Below are positions 33,101 to 47,848 of a stretch of DNA of 64,000 nt, piece after piece. Position 1 is the first letter of the stretch, and every line of letters starts with the position of its first letter. The translations under genes were made by a program, and so were the position numbers. A model generated the notes under the pieces. The model was not told the origin of the DNA. It worked only from the letters and a program-made list of their open reading frames with translations, and ran no database searches. The stretch covers positions 12,416,536 to 12,480,535 of the forward strand of contig OX465112.1 of the NCBI GenBank assembly GCA_949987565.1. The letters are read 5' to 3'. Source of the stretch: Luidia sarsii (taxonomy: Eukaryota; Echinodermata; Asteroidea; Paxillosida; Luidiidae).

Positions 33101-33577
33101 GACAGTCATTTGTAATTCGGTAACACATTTATACAAGACCATTTCAATGCCACAAATAAAAAAAAACAAAAAACAACAACCACAACTCCAAAACCAAAAA
33201 TGTCGACACCTAACACTGCATTTAGGTCAAGCTTGACTGAAGATTAAGAGACTGTCTCCTGGACAAATACCACTTAAACTCTGTCACAAGTAATTAAGTC
33301 TTGTTGAAAGAATTCTCAGTTTTTCATTTATAGGGAAAGCCGCTTATTAAAAAAAAAAGACACACACAAAAAGGAAATTCCACATTGATAAATAAAAAAC
33401 AAGATTTTTGAATGATCATTGATTGATCACTGATTAATCACCGTGGATTTGATCTCTGCTTCTTCTTCTCTGAGTGTTTTTTGTCTTCTAGGTGAAAAGG
33501 TTTGCCGAGTGGACCCTTTTAGAATTCCGACAAGTTGGTTTATCAGACGAGAGGTCGGAGGTCTAATTCCCCCGCTG
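30171..33577 (-). other. KDM3 3' UTR and spacer
   Basis: AT-rich, no coding exon, few repeats, consistent with a long 3' UTR. Poly(A) signals on the minus strand (TTTATT on +) at 30625-30630 and 30495-30500 are candidate ends. Where the UTR stops is not proven. Confidence 0.4.
30625..30630 (-). terminator. Candidate KDM3 poly(A) signal
   Basis: AATAAA on the minus strand, about 2.95 kb after the stop. Another sits at 30495-30500. Confidence 0.3.
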
Positions 33578-33808
33578 TCACCGCGTGGCATTGTCGTTGG
33601 AGGCCTGCTGTTTCTCCTGGTTCATCAGCACGCCGACGGCATCCTTGACCGCGTGGAAGATAATGTTCTTGATCTGCAGCTTGTCCTCGTGGTTGGAGTG
33701 AGTGTTGCTGAGCCGGCGGAACTCGTGCGTCAGCTTGAAGCAGTTGGTGATGTGCTCCGGGGAGACAAAGTCCTCCGCCACCTTGATGCAGGACTGGAGG
33801 TTCCTCAC
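33578..33808 (-). CDS. KDM3 last exon: JmjC C-terminal helices and stop
   Basis: The acceptor is CCCGCTGTCCCAG. Reads [40 protein letters not shown], ends ASNDNATR and TGA. Conserved to the end with vertebrate KDM3B. Confidence 0.93.
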   Translation of the reverse strand: MRNLQSCIKVAEDFVSPEHITNCFKLTHEFRRLSNTHSNHEDKLQIKNIIFHAVKDAVGVLMNQEKQQASNDNATR

Positions 33809-36800
33809 CTGGGACAGCGGGGAGACCAAAAGAAGAGAGAGATTCAAGGGTTGGTTTCAGGACCGTGCAAAACCTATGACCCTTTTCTTATTTCAGTTTA
33901 ACAGGATGAATCCTTAGGATGATATTTCAGTTTAACAGGATGAATCCTTAGGATGAGACTTTCCGGTGTCAAATATTTACAGGATCGTTTGAGAAAGCTT
34001 CATTTACTGCAAGATTGTGAGGAACTCAAGCATTCCAATAATCTGAAATTATGCTTTAATAAAGATGCTTATGAAATTGCCCTGAAACATACCAAGTAAA
34101 CAAGGAAAAATTTGAAATTGTAAAATGTTATATCCATTAAGCTGAGTAGAAGTTCCTACAGAGGTAATGTCTTAAAATCTGTCCAGCTTTAAAATTTAAC
34201 AAAGGAAAGCGGGGTGTGATCCCTGGAGATATACGGGAGTTCATTGAATTGAATTGCTTCTGACTGGTGCCCCACCCCGGGAAAGACTAGTTGACTTTTA
34301 GGGTAGGCAATAATCTAAGGGCAGGATAGCTCAGATGGAAGGGCACTGGTATGTTAATCAAGAGGTCTCGGGTTCAAGTCCCGGTGCAGTCAAAGTTTGT
34401 CTTTGCCAATTTTTCAGCTTTAAAATTGATTCCAAACTCTTCCCCTCTTTTTTTGTTTCCCTCCCTTAAATATAATTTCTGTGTGAACTTTCTGAACCCT
34501 GTGAGTTCTCCCCTGACATCCTGGCTGCTGCTGTGGGCGCAGCCTTGCACGTACCTGATGGGGAGCTCCGGCAGGGATGAAGACGGCGTCCCCCATGCAC
34601 TGCAGTATGGGCCAGCCCTGCACGCCGTACTCCTTGTGCAGGCGCTCCAGCAGGGTCTCGTTCAGGTACCAGCTCTGGTCGTGGATGGGGTCGTGGTCCT
34701 CGGGCACCTCCTGGCCCTGCTCCCGGCCCACCTTGGTCAGCAGCTCGCGGATCTTGTCGGCGTCCTGGGCGTGGAAGAGGTGCCAGATGGCGCCGGGCCG
34801 CTCCCGGTTCTCGTGCACCCGCAGCTTGGTGGGCTCGTCCGTGAAGATCTCGTCCACGGCGTCCAGGACGTCCTGGCTGACCTCGTCTGTGACCTTGCCG
34901 TTCTGGTTGCCCGTGTTGCCCACGTAGACCATCACGTTGACGGCGTCCGAAATGTCCAGGTGAAGATTGGTGGTGCCCTCCTTGGGACGCGTCGCCAAGC
35001 CTGGTTTAAAAAAAAAAAAAAGAGAAAATGAAATGAAAACGATAGACGACATTAACAACCTCTGAAAAATCAGAAGATTGGTGCATGCATTACTGAGTGT
35101 AATTAGGAAAAAAAAAATTTAAAACAAAGTTCAATAGTGCAAAACACAAGGCAATGATTCATTGGGAAACACTGTCGTGCTGAAAAACAAATATGTCTGT
35201 ATACACTCAAGGCATACTGCAACCGCTGGGGAGAATGAACAAATTTGTAAAATACAAAATCATGCTCCAGTCCATGAATAAGCTATCCCTGCCATGACAT
35301 GCCAGTGGGAACAAATCTGCATGGATCAAGTCTCTGCCCTCACATATTAGTCCCTCTGGGACAGAGAGGGAAAGGAGGACAGGGAGAGGGGAGAGGGAGA
35401 GATGGAGAAATGGAGAAAGGGAGAGAGAGAAAAAGGGAGAGAGGGAGGGGGAGTGAGGGAGAGGGAGAAAGGGGAAGGAAGAGAGAGAGAGTGGGCGAGA
35501 GAGTGTGAGAGGGATTGAGGGAGAAAGGTGGAGAGAGAGAGGCAGAGAGGCAGAGGTGTGGACATACCGTATGCATTATACATCTTTGGCCCCAGGTCTG
35601 GCTTGACAAAGAAGTCGGGCAGTCTGGAGGAGATGTTGAGGCGACCGTCCCTGCGTGAGTACTCTGGCATGGGCAGGTTTTTCATCAGGTCTTGGAAGTG
35701 ATCTGGAAGGAGCTCGGCAAAGTCCTCTGCAGGGGGCCAGTCTTTCAGTTTCAGGATGATGGACTGCCCTTGCTTCGTCTCTAGCCGATCTGCGACAGGG
35801 AATGGAGAAGACAGTCACTCTTGGTTAACATCAACACAAAATGATGGGTAATTTTCTTCCTTGTATGTATATTTTGAGGTAATATAAAAATATTGCAACC
35901 TACTTACACATGTACTGACTTCATAAATGAACAAACATGCATATTGGGTCAAATACAAAGGCATGGCATTTCAATCCTAGCAGGAGCTTTCTCATTGAAG
36001 CGGAGAAGTAATACAATGTGGATGGCAGAAGATGGGGAACTGAGGAAATCTGGCTGATAGGGTAAGGAATGGATGAAAGGAGGGAGGATTAAAGGGAGAA
36101 GTGAAGGATGTGAATACAATAGAAGGACTCTGATCCATATATCCTCTCTAATTTCTTGTTTCTCGGTGGAGAAACCGGAATGAATCAACGCTAGGATTGA
36201 AATGTTAGGCGACTGACTACAATTGTGAATTCCTACGGTTGGTAAGCAGTCAGCAACCGATCTACATTGTTTATTCTTCTGTTTCTCGTTAGGATGGGAA
36301 GAGAGGGAGGAGGTTGGCAGAAGGAAGCGGAGACTGAACTCACTCTGCAGATCCTCAAAGCCGTCCCAGAAGTCCTTCATGGGAGCTCCCTGGATCACGT
36401 TGCCTGTGCTGCAGTCCACCAGGTCGTTGTTCAGCTCACCAAACTTGGCGTTGAAGAAGGCTGGATGCCACAACCTCTCATCGAGGAGCCTACGGACACC
36501 GCTGACGAGGACAGGCTGAAGGAGAGAAGAATCAAGTGAAAGAGAACGGTGAGCCTTTAGATCATGCGTAAATTCTTTTCACAAATTTAAATTCATTGGT
36601 CATTTACCTTGGATGTGACTTCTGAACGAGAAAAAGGAAATATCAATCTCATTCAATCAAGAATATCAAAATGCTGCAAATGGCTTATGGACTTAAATCA
36701 CCAACAAGCAAATCTCAAAAATGTTCAGATTCTTAAATGTTAAAGGCCCTATACAACATTGGTAAAAGTCAAAGGACTGTATAAGCTCAAATGGTAATTT

Positions 36801-39800
36801 GAGAAAGTAGAAAAAGGCAAAAGGCACTGTTAAGTTGTATAACAAATAGTTTATTACTCGCGTGTAATAAACTATTTGTCAATGTTAGAGTGAAGATTTC
36901 TCGTGAAGTACAGCATCCCAGACTGTAAGATTTCAACATGAGGATTCTATCATGACCATCTACAAACTGTGTAAATTAGAAGGAAATCTGTGGACATTGA
37001 TGTCTTCTGATCTTCCCAATGTTTGAGGGTGAGGTTTGGGACCGATGACCGAGACTCACCACTCCTCTCCTCCACTGCTCCTGGAAGATCTTCAGGTTTC
37101 CTTTGTGGGAGGAGTCGTGGAGTCTGAGCAGCCTGCCATCGCACAGCCAGGAGTGAGGCACGTCGGGATACTCCACGCTGGACTCGGTCAAGGTGTGCCT
37201 GCCCGGCGGCACCACGGGATCCCCTGCGGCGTTCACCACGGTCGGCGCCGCCGTGGGCGAGTCGGGCTTGACGGACGGATTGGTGTAGACAGTCGGAGGC
37301 AGGTCGATGGCCACTGTCTGCTGGCTGGCCGGACGGGTGGGCGTCTTGACCGACACGCGGTCGTGCTTGTTCAGGGCCGGCGCGGTGATGTTCTGCTCCA
37401 CCACCGTGGCGATGATGTCCTCGAAGGTGCTGGTCATCGTCCGGGTGGATTTCTTGTTGGTGTTCTCCACTTTGGGAAGGAATGCCGTCATGAGGTAGGC
37501 TGAGCCGTCCATGCCCAGGGAGGGCCGGCCCAGCTTGCCGGCCGTCTTGGTCAGGAGTTCCCGCAGTGTGGACGAGCTCTCGCTCTTGGACAGCTCCGTG
37601 TCCGAGCGGCTGACCTTGTCCGTGGTCGGGGTGACGGCTTTGGTGTCGGGCAGCGCCTGCTCGAAGGATTTCAGCGAGGAGGAGGAGTTGGTGAAGCGGT
37701 TGGCGCTCTCCGACTGGGCCGAGGAGGCCACGTTGGCCAGGACGTCCAGCGGAGAGGCCGAGGGGAAGGAGGTCAGCTTGGGAGTCTTGGGACTCCTGGA
37801 ATTGTTGTTGACCGGCGTGGAGTGACCCGAATCGCTGGCTTCACTCTTGGCAGTTTCACTGTGGCCCTTGTCATTAAGTACACCCTGAGAAACAGAAAGG
37901 TGAGAACTTGATGAAATGACATTACCTCTTGCAGTCTATCAATGTGATTTGTTCATCTTATACCGGCCTTGACCTGATTGAGGAATCCAGCAACTCTTGG
38001 CTGGGTACCAACGGCATCTGTCAGTTAAATGCTGGCACTGTGTTTCACCGAACTGCCTGCTGTGTACTCTCAGTACAGAGTGGTTGTAACAGCACAGCTG
38101 TGACTGGCAATAGGGGGCCATGGCCGGTAGACAGGCCATGATATGGGCTCACCAGCAAGAAGTGGTTAAAGCCATGATGACTAGATATAATCAACTCACT
38201 GGTGATAGGCCGTTGATGGCAGGCACCTTCTCCGGCGAATTGTTGAGCGCCCTCTTGCTGCAAGGACAGGAGGAGGCGATGTTCCACTTGTTGCGCATCT
38301 GATGCACCATCATCCCCACATCCCAAAGAGCTGGAAAAGAAAAAAAACGACCATTGTCAAATGCCATCATCTCCTGTCTTTGAAAAGAAAAAAAAGGTCC
38401 TGCTGGGATCAAAACATCAAGCCTTCTTCAATTTATTTGGTTTTTATTTTACTGTTTCAGGAAATGGATAGCAAGAATATACATTATCAACCAGAGAGAA
38501 AGACAGAAGCTGAGACAGACAGGCCAAGAGGCTAAAGAGAGTAAAATAAACCAAGACAAAAATACAGAAAGAAAGAGAGAGAGGTAGATAGCAAGAAAGT
38601 CTTAAGATATGCAGAGACATATAGAGACGGAGATTCGGTGAAACAAGTAACAAAAAGTGAGACACAGAGAGACAGGCAGAGCAAGAGGCTGAGAGACAGA
38701 GTCAGAGAGACAGAGAAACAAATACAGAAAGAAAGAAAGAGAGAGAGAGAGACAGACAGAGAGTCATTGAAACAAATAACAAAGGGTGAGACATACAGAG
38801 ACAGACAGAGCTAGAGGCTGAGAGACAGAGAGTCAGAGAGATAGAGAAACAAAAACAGAAAGAGAGAGAGAGATAGACTGATAGTGAGACAGCGATACAG
38901 AGACAGAGAGAGACAGAGAGAGTCAAACAAATACCAAGAAGTGAGAAAGACAGACAGAGCAAGAGGCAAGCCGGGTCTTACCAGTGCCAGGGATGATCTG
39001 GGTGAGTATGAGACTGTCTGGTTGGTGAGGCTGGTCCTTGATGCATTTCAGCCAGACCAATCCCGACTTCGCCTTACACTTGGCTGCCATGATCAAAAAG
39101 AAAATCAATCTTGTTTTAAGTAAAATCATTGACAATGGAAAAGAGAAGAAATTACAAGGATCCAATTTTCACAAGATATCTTTATTTATACAAGAAGGGT
39201 GTTATCACTGCATAACTTTCAGAGCTTTTATGGTAAAGGCTGCAAGCTAGACTGTATTTTTGTCACAGTACTATGCAAAGGGCAACTCTTTTCTGAGTGG
39301 ATCTTGGAGCTGAAAAGACCCAGGGAGACTCAACATTTCTGAACAATGTTCTTTTGTCTTTGAATATTTGATTCTGCCCTGGAGAAAGGTCCTGCTGGGA
39401 TCGAAACACCAGGCCCTCTACATGTTTGAGACCAGCACTCTGCGTCTGAAATCAGCAGCCTGGAGGGCAAACCATTTCAGTGACTCACAAGTGAGCCGTA
39501 GCGGTGAAATGGCACAAGTCGCGCCGTGTACCAACCTTTGGCGCTCTTCTGCTTGTAGCAGTCCAGGCAGACCACAAAGCCACACTTGGAGCAGGTCCAG
39601 TGGATGTTGAACAGGGTGGTGTCACAGGTGTCACACATCTCCCGCACACCTGTCACGGCCCTCTTCCAGGCAATCTTACCTACAGAGAGCCAGACAGACA
39701 GTGCGTTACCGACCCAAGATGGAAAAGCAATTGAGGGCAGCGAGAAACCAGACAAAAACAGCTTGACGGCCGGGCTCGTCAGCAAAGGTGGAAATTGAGA

Positions 39801-42800
39801 CGCCGCCTGGCGTGTGAGAGAGTTAAAGGTGTCTAGTGGCAGCCACGGGGGGCCAACTTAAAGGGATCTTCAGGAAAAATGATCCGAGTATTAGAAGAAG
39901 AAAAATCCCACTAAAATCCACACTATGAATTCTCAGACCCTGAGACAAAGATAGAGGCATTAATCTCCACATTCTTGCCTTATATCAATCATTGGATACA
40001 GGGCTTAATTGAAGCAGGCAGCTCTAACCAGTGCCAGGGAAATTCTGAATCAGTATCAGGCAGTCTGATTGATACCAGATTAACTTAGACTTACACATGT
40101 AGTGAGTACACATGCAATTACAAAAGTTGATCGGTTTCAAAGTGCAGGTGCTTAAGATGGCTCATTTATTAATATTATCATGCCAAAAAGTTCAATGTGT
40201 GTGTGCGCAGGTCACAGGATGTTGCCTTGCTTCTTATCACTCTGTACTCTGTACCAAGGCCAGGAGAGATCTTTTAGAGTTGAGGGCAGAGGCTGGCGTT
40301 GACTTACTTGGCGTGGAGCTCCAAGACTTGGCCTGGTGCTCCTGCTCCACCAGCTCGCAGAACTGGTCGCCGACCTTCTTCAGGATGTACTTGGAGGTCT
40401 CTACGTCCAGTTGGCAGTCGGCGTCGGGCAGGTAGGGCAGCCACGGGGTCAGGTCCTCTGGCTGGCAGTGGCTGGGCTCAGAGAAGCCTGCGATAGTCAG
40501 GTTGCCATTCTTGGAGTAGCGCAATCTAACACCAGGAAGACGAACAAGAGGCACGATCACACATCTTGTTTCCACACCCCTCTTTAAGGTATTATGCAAC
40601 TGCATAGTAGCTGATGTTTATAATATCAGTCGCAAAGAATAAAGTGTGATGACAAAACTAGTCTTCATCGTGCCATGTAACCATGGATATCAGTAGGAGC
40701 TTCTAATTTCAGACAGGGAAAGAAGTGTGATCACAAATCTAGTTTTTAACTGTTAACATCACACATCAAGGGAATAGGGGTTGATGGTATTTAATCTTAT
40801 TCACAGAGGAATGACAGATTAGTCCTATGATTATACGCTTTTTCAGCAATTTTCATTCTCCAGACGATGGGGTGAGCACATTCTGTCAGAAAAGTTGAGC
40901 TACCGGCTCATCTTCGAGTCACACTCACTCACATGAGGGATTACCGACACAGTGTCGCCGCAAAAACCTCTTACATCACGAACACACCTTCAAATTCCCA
41001 TCGATATTCAGTTTCCCAGTGATGCGCTCAATCCAGGGGCTTACCGGGTAGATTAAGAATTCAGACACATGCCGCCAGTAAGTGGGTTTCAACACAGTTT
41101 GAGGACCGGAGAGAAAGTGCGCTAATGCTGTGGGGGTTAGGGAAGAGAGGAGGAAAGGGAGAGGGAAGGGGGAAGGGAGAAGGAAAGGGGGAAGGGAGAA
41201 GGGAAGGGAGGGGAGCGGGTAGGGCATCCTCACCTCCTGAAGGCATAGAAGCGACAGAAGATGTTAATCTTGGACTGTCTGGAGCTGGGTTTCATCCGAC
41301 ACTCGCGGCACTTCATCAGGCTCGGAGTCACGTCGCAGCATGCGCCGTCCTGCAGAAAGGGCTCGCCCGTCTTTTTCAGCTTGGCAATGGAAGGCTTGAC
41401 CAGGGCACGGCTCACGTTCAGCGCTGGAGACGAAAGGGGGGGGGGGAGAGAGTAGGTGGAAATCAGGAATTAGACAGATCTTTTTGCAAGAGGCCCTCTC
41501 AGCTCTTAATTCAAAATGACAATTAGGATTAGCAATCAACCATCTTTGGGGGGGGGGGAATTGGTTTGACGTTAACGTTAACAGCCTTTGTAGTACACGA
41601 TACTGGTCTAAAATGACGCACATAATCAGCAATCCATTTTGATTAAAGCAAATTATCCCAATAATGATTTGATCCACTTCTGGATAAATCATTTCATTTT
41701 GAATGCCTCCATCATCTTGACATCATCTTTATTCCTTACCATTTTGAAACCACAAATTCCTGACTGCCCAGAGGACATTCGGCGTGTGCTCCAGAAATCT
41801 TAACCAAGAGCCAACTCCTTTTTCTGTCCTCCAGAATTACCACAGAGCACTGCTAAAACCTCCCGTGGCAGGTACATTGCCATTGCCAACGCCAAGAAAA
41901 AAAGAAAGGGCAGGGGGGAGGGGGGGGGGGGGAGATGGAGACCACATGCTTTTGATGGAGGAGAGCAAATGTGACATTGCAACGTCGATCCAATGCAAGG
42001 AATGGACCGGTGAGGGAGGAGGTCTATGTTTTCATGAGGCGGCTGGGTTTGTCCGGGCAACTCACCGTCAAACTTGTCTTTCTCTTTGCGCGCTCTGGTG
42101 ACAATTCGCTTCTTCGGCGCGAGGATTAAGCGGTCCATTATGGCTGGAATCTGGGACTAAAACAGACAGGGGAAAAAAAAATGTCACATCAAAATTCAAA
42201 TGATTTTCCAAATACTTAAAAAAGCTACACCAGATGTTTCCTCTATTTACACATATTTTTGGGGAAACAAATACCAGAAATAAAAAAATAAAAGAAATGT
42301 TCCATTAAATCTCATTGAAAAATGGTTAACTTTATACTGCAGGGATTCCAATCAGGTTCTTGTACTAAGCCTGGAAAAAAAATCTTGTCTTGAAAGTTGA
42401 AACAATCTTAACATTTGCAAAAGAAAAGCCAGAAGAAAACAACAGCAGATATCTCAGATCAATAACTTGAAGTTATTTGACAAATACATATTCATTTTAA
42501 AAGAAAATACACTTCTTTTCTGGCTTACATTTTTTAACATTGTTAATTTATTTTTCATATTTGATTCTACAATCAAGAAAAGACCCATAGGCCTACATTA
42601 TGAGTAAAAAAATGGGAAAAGATGTACTTTGAAATGAATATAAAGACACAGAATAAAGAACAAAACAAAACTAGGACTGAATGTGAGGCCACAGCATTAA
42701 TAAATCAGCCATGCTGAAAATAGGATGAACTAGGTCAGGGAGCAATTGATTAAATTCCTGTCCTAGTAAGAGGAAAAGGCTAGGAAGACTGATGGGGGGA

Positions 42801-45800
42801 GGGAGAGGGGGAGGGAGGGTGGGGTGTTTCTGTTAGACTAGGACACATCCACTTATCACCTATGGGATACCTCAACCAGGTCACACCAGCCCCAGTGTGG
42901 ACAGATTAGCCTGCTTGTTGAACACCAGGGCAGGCTTGGGGGGGGGGAGGGAGGGGGACAGGGAGGGGGACAGGGAGGGGGAGAGGGAGGGGGAGAGGAG
43001 GGCACTCTTGTTGCACACCGCAGGGGCTGACTGTAATTAGATAAATCACCCATTGACCTAGCCCCAGTTAGCCCCCAAAACAGGGTCTTAGGATTCAAGA
43101 AGGAGAAGGGGAGAGAGGGAGGAGTATGTGCCTTGGAAATCTTGGTGCTGTTGAAGTGCAAGTCCGCCCCCGGAAAAAAAAAAAAAATCAACCTACATGT
43201 ATGTGTATAGTTAAGTTTGTCACTACAGACATGTGGCTGCAGAATACCTCTGATAAATTGTGTTGGAATTTGACCCGGACACTTTCTGCCCTTCAGAATG
43301 CCACAGCCTGTTCATTGCTGAAGTGTTACTGTTAGGGACAGGTATTTGAAAGGCCAAGTGTGAAAGCCTAACACTTGGGATGAATAAGACAGGTGCATAC
43401 GCTGGAAGATGCATTGAAGCACTGGATTTCACCTTTCTGATAAGATTTGATGACAAGTCTTTCAGCATCAACTTCACAACCCCCCTTTCATGCTCCAAGT
43501 ACTGTCCTTATTTTTCTATTCTCACTCACCTTTATTTCTATCGGTCTCTCTGCTTCTGGAAGGACTCCGTAGTTCTTGAAACCATCCAAGTCATTCTCCT
43601 CGCTGGTCCCTTTCTCCGGGGTGGGGTTATTCCTTGCCTTGGCCTGCTCCTTACCGTTGTTGTCGCTGGCGTGCTTGGCACTCTTGCGCTCGGCGGAGCC
43701 GCAGTGCTTCTTCCGGTCCCGGTGCTTCTTGGAGGAGGCTTTGGGCTCCCGTCCCCGCTTGCTGCGGCCCTTGGAGGTAGTGGAACTGTCCGAGCAGGTG
43801 GAGGAGTTGTCAAAGTCGTATACGCGGTCCGGGACACAGCTCTTTGGAATGTCGGCTGGGGTGACGGCGCTGAGGGGCTTGTCGGCACTGGGACTGTTCA
43901 GGTAGGCGGCGGCGGCCTGCTGCACGTGACCGTTGGGGATGGACTGGGCCTTGGCCTGGGCCTCGAGCAGCTTCAAGGAGTCACTGCTAGGGGTGGCAGT
44001 CACCCCCAGCTCGTAGAGTTTGCGCTCTGTCAGAGTACTGGTGGCTGTGCTGCTGGACGGGATGATAGTGGAGGTATTGCTGTCCTCGGAGTGGCGCTGC
44101 AGCCAGGCCTTCTTGAGGTTGACGTGACCGCCGGATCGGTTTGGCGACGCCGTCTTGACGCTGCGGCCGTCCGAGGACTCGCTCCCCGTCGCCTTGGGTG
44201 AGCAGGACCTGGTACTGTCACTATCAGACATGGCTCCGTTGTTACACCGATCACCCAAGAAGGAGGCGGGAATGGACGCCGGGTCTAGGCCCAGTCGGTA
44301 CTGGTCGACTTTCTCAATTTTCAGTTCGACGTTCTCATTGTTCCTGGAGTCGCGGTTGAGGGTTTCTGGAGCCAGCCCCCCTGTGATCTGGCTGTTGCGG
44401 GCGTCCAGGACAAAGGAATTGTAGTGGTCGGTGAAGCTGGGTTTCCTCTCCTCCGGATTTGAGATTGAGGCCACACTGGGCTCCTCCGCAGCCTCTGGCA
44501 CCTTGCCCTTCACCTTGGGGCGCTTCCGGCCGGCGCTGGCACCGGCTCCGCCCGATTTGCGCTTTGTGGCAGACTGGACGTCGACACTCCTGGAGGAATC
44601 CATCGGCGAGGGGTACTCACCAGAGCGGCTGGTCTCGTTGGGCCTCAAGGCAGACATGAGAAGGGAAGAGTGGGTGTACGGGGAATGGGAGGCGGCCTGG
44701 GAGTAGCCCGACGGCGATTTCCCAGATTTCTGGAGCTCGATGGGCTGCAGGGCGGCTGCCGAGAGCTGCTGCGGAGTGGCCAGGGGAAGAGGGGACTGGG
44801 GCTGAAGGCTGGAGCTACGGTTGGAGTTGGCCATACTCTGCACTGGCTGACCGTGCAGCGGAGGAGGCTTTCCGATGGAGGAGTGGACGATGACCGGCAC
44901 GTTGTGGGCACTGTCACTGACCCGTAGATCCAGGCCCTCCTTGGCATAGGCTGCCTTGCCCGACCGCGAGGCAGGGTGGAGGGTGGAGCATCCAGCCACG
45001 GTGTACGTGGGCTGGTGGCTGGGGTTGTCCCGACTCTGGACGATGCACGTGTGCGGCGTCATCTCAGCCGGCTTGCTCGGCTCCGGATCTCTCCGCAGCG
45101 GTGGCGGGGTGGGGATGTCCTTGCGGGAACCACCCCCTGCCTTGACCGGTATGCCGGCCGTTATGCTCCCAGTCCGGTGAGGGTCGGCAGTCCTGGGCAG
45201 AAAGGCCACGCTCTGCTTGCTGTCCTCCGAGGAGGTGTCGCTCTCGTGGCTCGCCTTCTCGGCGTGACTGCCGGTCATGGCGTGCCTGAACGGCTGGTAA
45301 CCGATGGGCGGCTCGCTCTTGATGTGGTAAGCTGGCATGTGCTTGTGCTGCTCAGTTCTCACCGGTACCCCGGAGCGAGATTCCTCGTACCTGGCGGGGA
45401 CCACTCCGTAGTAGGCCGCGTGGCCGTCCGGTTTATGCGCCGGCTGGTAAACCTTGAAGCCGTGGCCGTCCCTGGCCCGGGATTCCTCCGTCTTCAGCTT
45501 GACGAGCTCGGCAGCTGTGGCGTGGTCCTTCTCCAGGCGCTGCAGCCTCTCGCTCTCGTTGGTCCTACCCAGGAATGTCTTGCGGTACAGCTGGTCTTCA
45601 TGGAGGCGGGCAGCGTCGCTGGAGGAGTGCATCTGAAGGTAATGCTCCCTCTCCATCTGGCTCAAGGAATGCTGCAAGCAAACACAGACAAGTATATTTT
45701 CAGTCACGGATTCAGAAAGCCACCAAAGTCGCAGGCAGGCAACCCAGAGAAGGAAACCTACTCCACACACAATCTTAAACAAAGTTTTTACAAAGGCCTG

Positions 45801-47604
45801 AAGTGTGAAAGGAGGAGTAATATAATCACGTGATCTAAGGAAAGACTGAAAGCCTTACGGACTTCATCAGAGCATTGCCAACCCTCCCCCCCCCCCTCCC
45901 TTCAACACCAAATCACAGGGGTGTACAAGTACATGAGCCGGTAGCCAGGTTCTCTGGTCGTTCATGTTGCACCGGATGTGCCAAACATTTCCATACAGCA
46001 ACCTGTCCTGTCCAGGGTACAGGTTCAATAGTCCAGCAGGCTATGGAATCTTCACAACAACAAAAAAGCTTCCGAACCTGATTATTATTTATTGAATTAT
46101 TGCATTTGGCCGGCAGCGACCAATCCCCCAAAGTCCTCTCCTGGCGAATTCAAGTGACTTTTTAACCCACATACATAAAACATCAGCATTCAACACAGAC
46201 GGACACACATAAAAAAAAACCCCTGCATTCCATAGATCTGTTTCTGGCTTAGCCCAGTTGGAATATGATGTCGTATTGTCGATTTTTTTCTCCCCAATTT
46301 TTTTTAATTCTATTTTTATAGACAGAAGCCAGCAAACAGCCGTCCACACTCCATATCTGATTTGAAATCACAGTTGATGGGATTATCCCTGTTGACTGGG
46401 TATGAATGGTAACCTGACGCTGACAAACATTGCTGCATCAATAACTCAGACAGCGTGTGATATGAATAAAACATAGAAGGGGAGAGAGAGAGAGAGAGTA
46501 GGGTCTGAGAGAGGAAAGAAGCGAGAGGAGAGAGGCGGGAATATGGTAATAGTTGAGCCATGGGGTGAGGCAATACAGTCAGGGCAATGAATGGCGTCAG
46601 ATGAATACTCATTTACATTCAAGGGATGAGAGAGTGGAAATTGCAGACTCTTGATCTGAGCGAGAGATCATTACACACCTGCACACGCACACTATCAACC
46701 GGACAGATTACTTTCACAATGTGAGCGACATTATTCTCTCACTTTTCAGTTCAATGCCCTCTTGTTTTTGTTTTTTCAACACCGAACATCGGGATTCAAA
46801 GAGGATTTTGCCCGCTACATGCTTAATGCTTTGCCCAATTGCCTGCTGAAAAAAAAAAATACAGGCAGTTTTGGCGGGATTCAAAGCCCGCGACTCATGC
46901 TTTCTAGTGCAGACCATCTGACCATAGAGCTGGTCAAGGGACGGATGGTGGAATTGTTTCTGTCTGGTAGTGGGCAACTGGGCATCATAGTTATCATAAT
47001 GATGTGTATCATTATATCTACAAGACCACTCACCACTGTGATGCTCTCCAAGGAGTGTGGAATGTACTCTTTTTTTTTCAAAAGTGAAACTTTATCAGTT
47101 CTGAGATGGGTGGAGGGTGTTTTGGAAATGACTGGGAGAGTACGTGTTCTTAGGATGGTTCTAGAGTGGCAAGCAAGCATGGTCTAGACTCTACGTTACA
47201 ACTCATCCAGGGGATGTTGAACATTTCCATTTAGTGCGAGTGGCATCCTTCCCCTTACCCTCTCCCTCCTTCAATCTAGACGTATTGATTTACAGCCATC
47301 GTGGGCGTCAGGAGGACAGGGGAAGGGGGACAGTCAAGTGTGTTTTCACTGCCACAGCGGCATCGGTGTAAGGAAGGGGGGAGTCTGCTCACCGCGAGTT
47401 ATGTTTGAGGAAGGATGTGAGAGGCGCGGCTTGAAGTTGGGTGGGTGTGGCTTGTGGCCTTCCGACAAAACCAGAGACATTAAGACAAAAAAAGGAGATA
47501 GAGAGAGGGAGAGAGGAAGAGAGGGAGAGAGGGTTAGAGAGAGGGTGAGAGAGTGAGAGAGAGAGGGAGAGAGGGTGAGAGAGAGGGTGAGAGAGAGGGT
47601 GAGA

Positions 47605-47659
<55 letters not shown>

Positions 47660-47757
47660 GGGAGAGAGGGCGAGAGAGAGAGTGAGAGAGAGAGAGAGGG
47701 AGAGAGGGAGAGAGAGGGTGAGAGAGGGAGAGAGAGAGAGAGAGGGAGGGAGGGAGG

Positions 47758-47848
<91 letters not shown>

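Noticed and set aside
34351..35031. Plus-strand frames antisense to KDM3 (also 43380-44201, 44976-45833, 57170-58042, 58410-59126)
   Set aside because: Mirror frames of GC-rich minus-strand exons. They carry no recognisable domain.
43488..45782. Single-exon gene starting at an ATG near 45782
   Set aside because: The frame crosses a good acceptor (45672) and donor (43529). The part outside is intron read-through.
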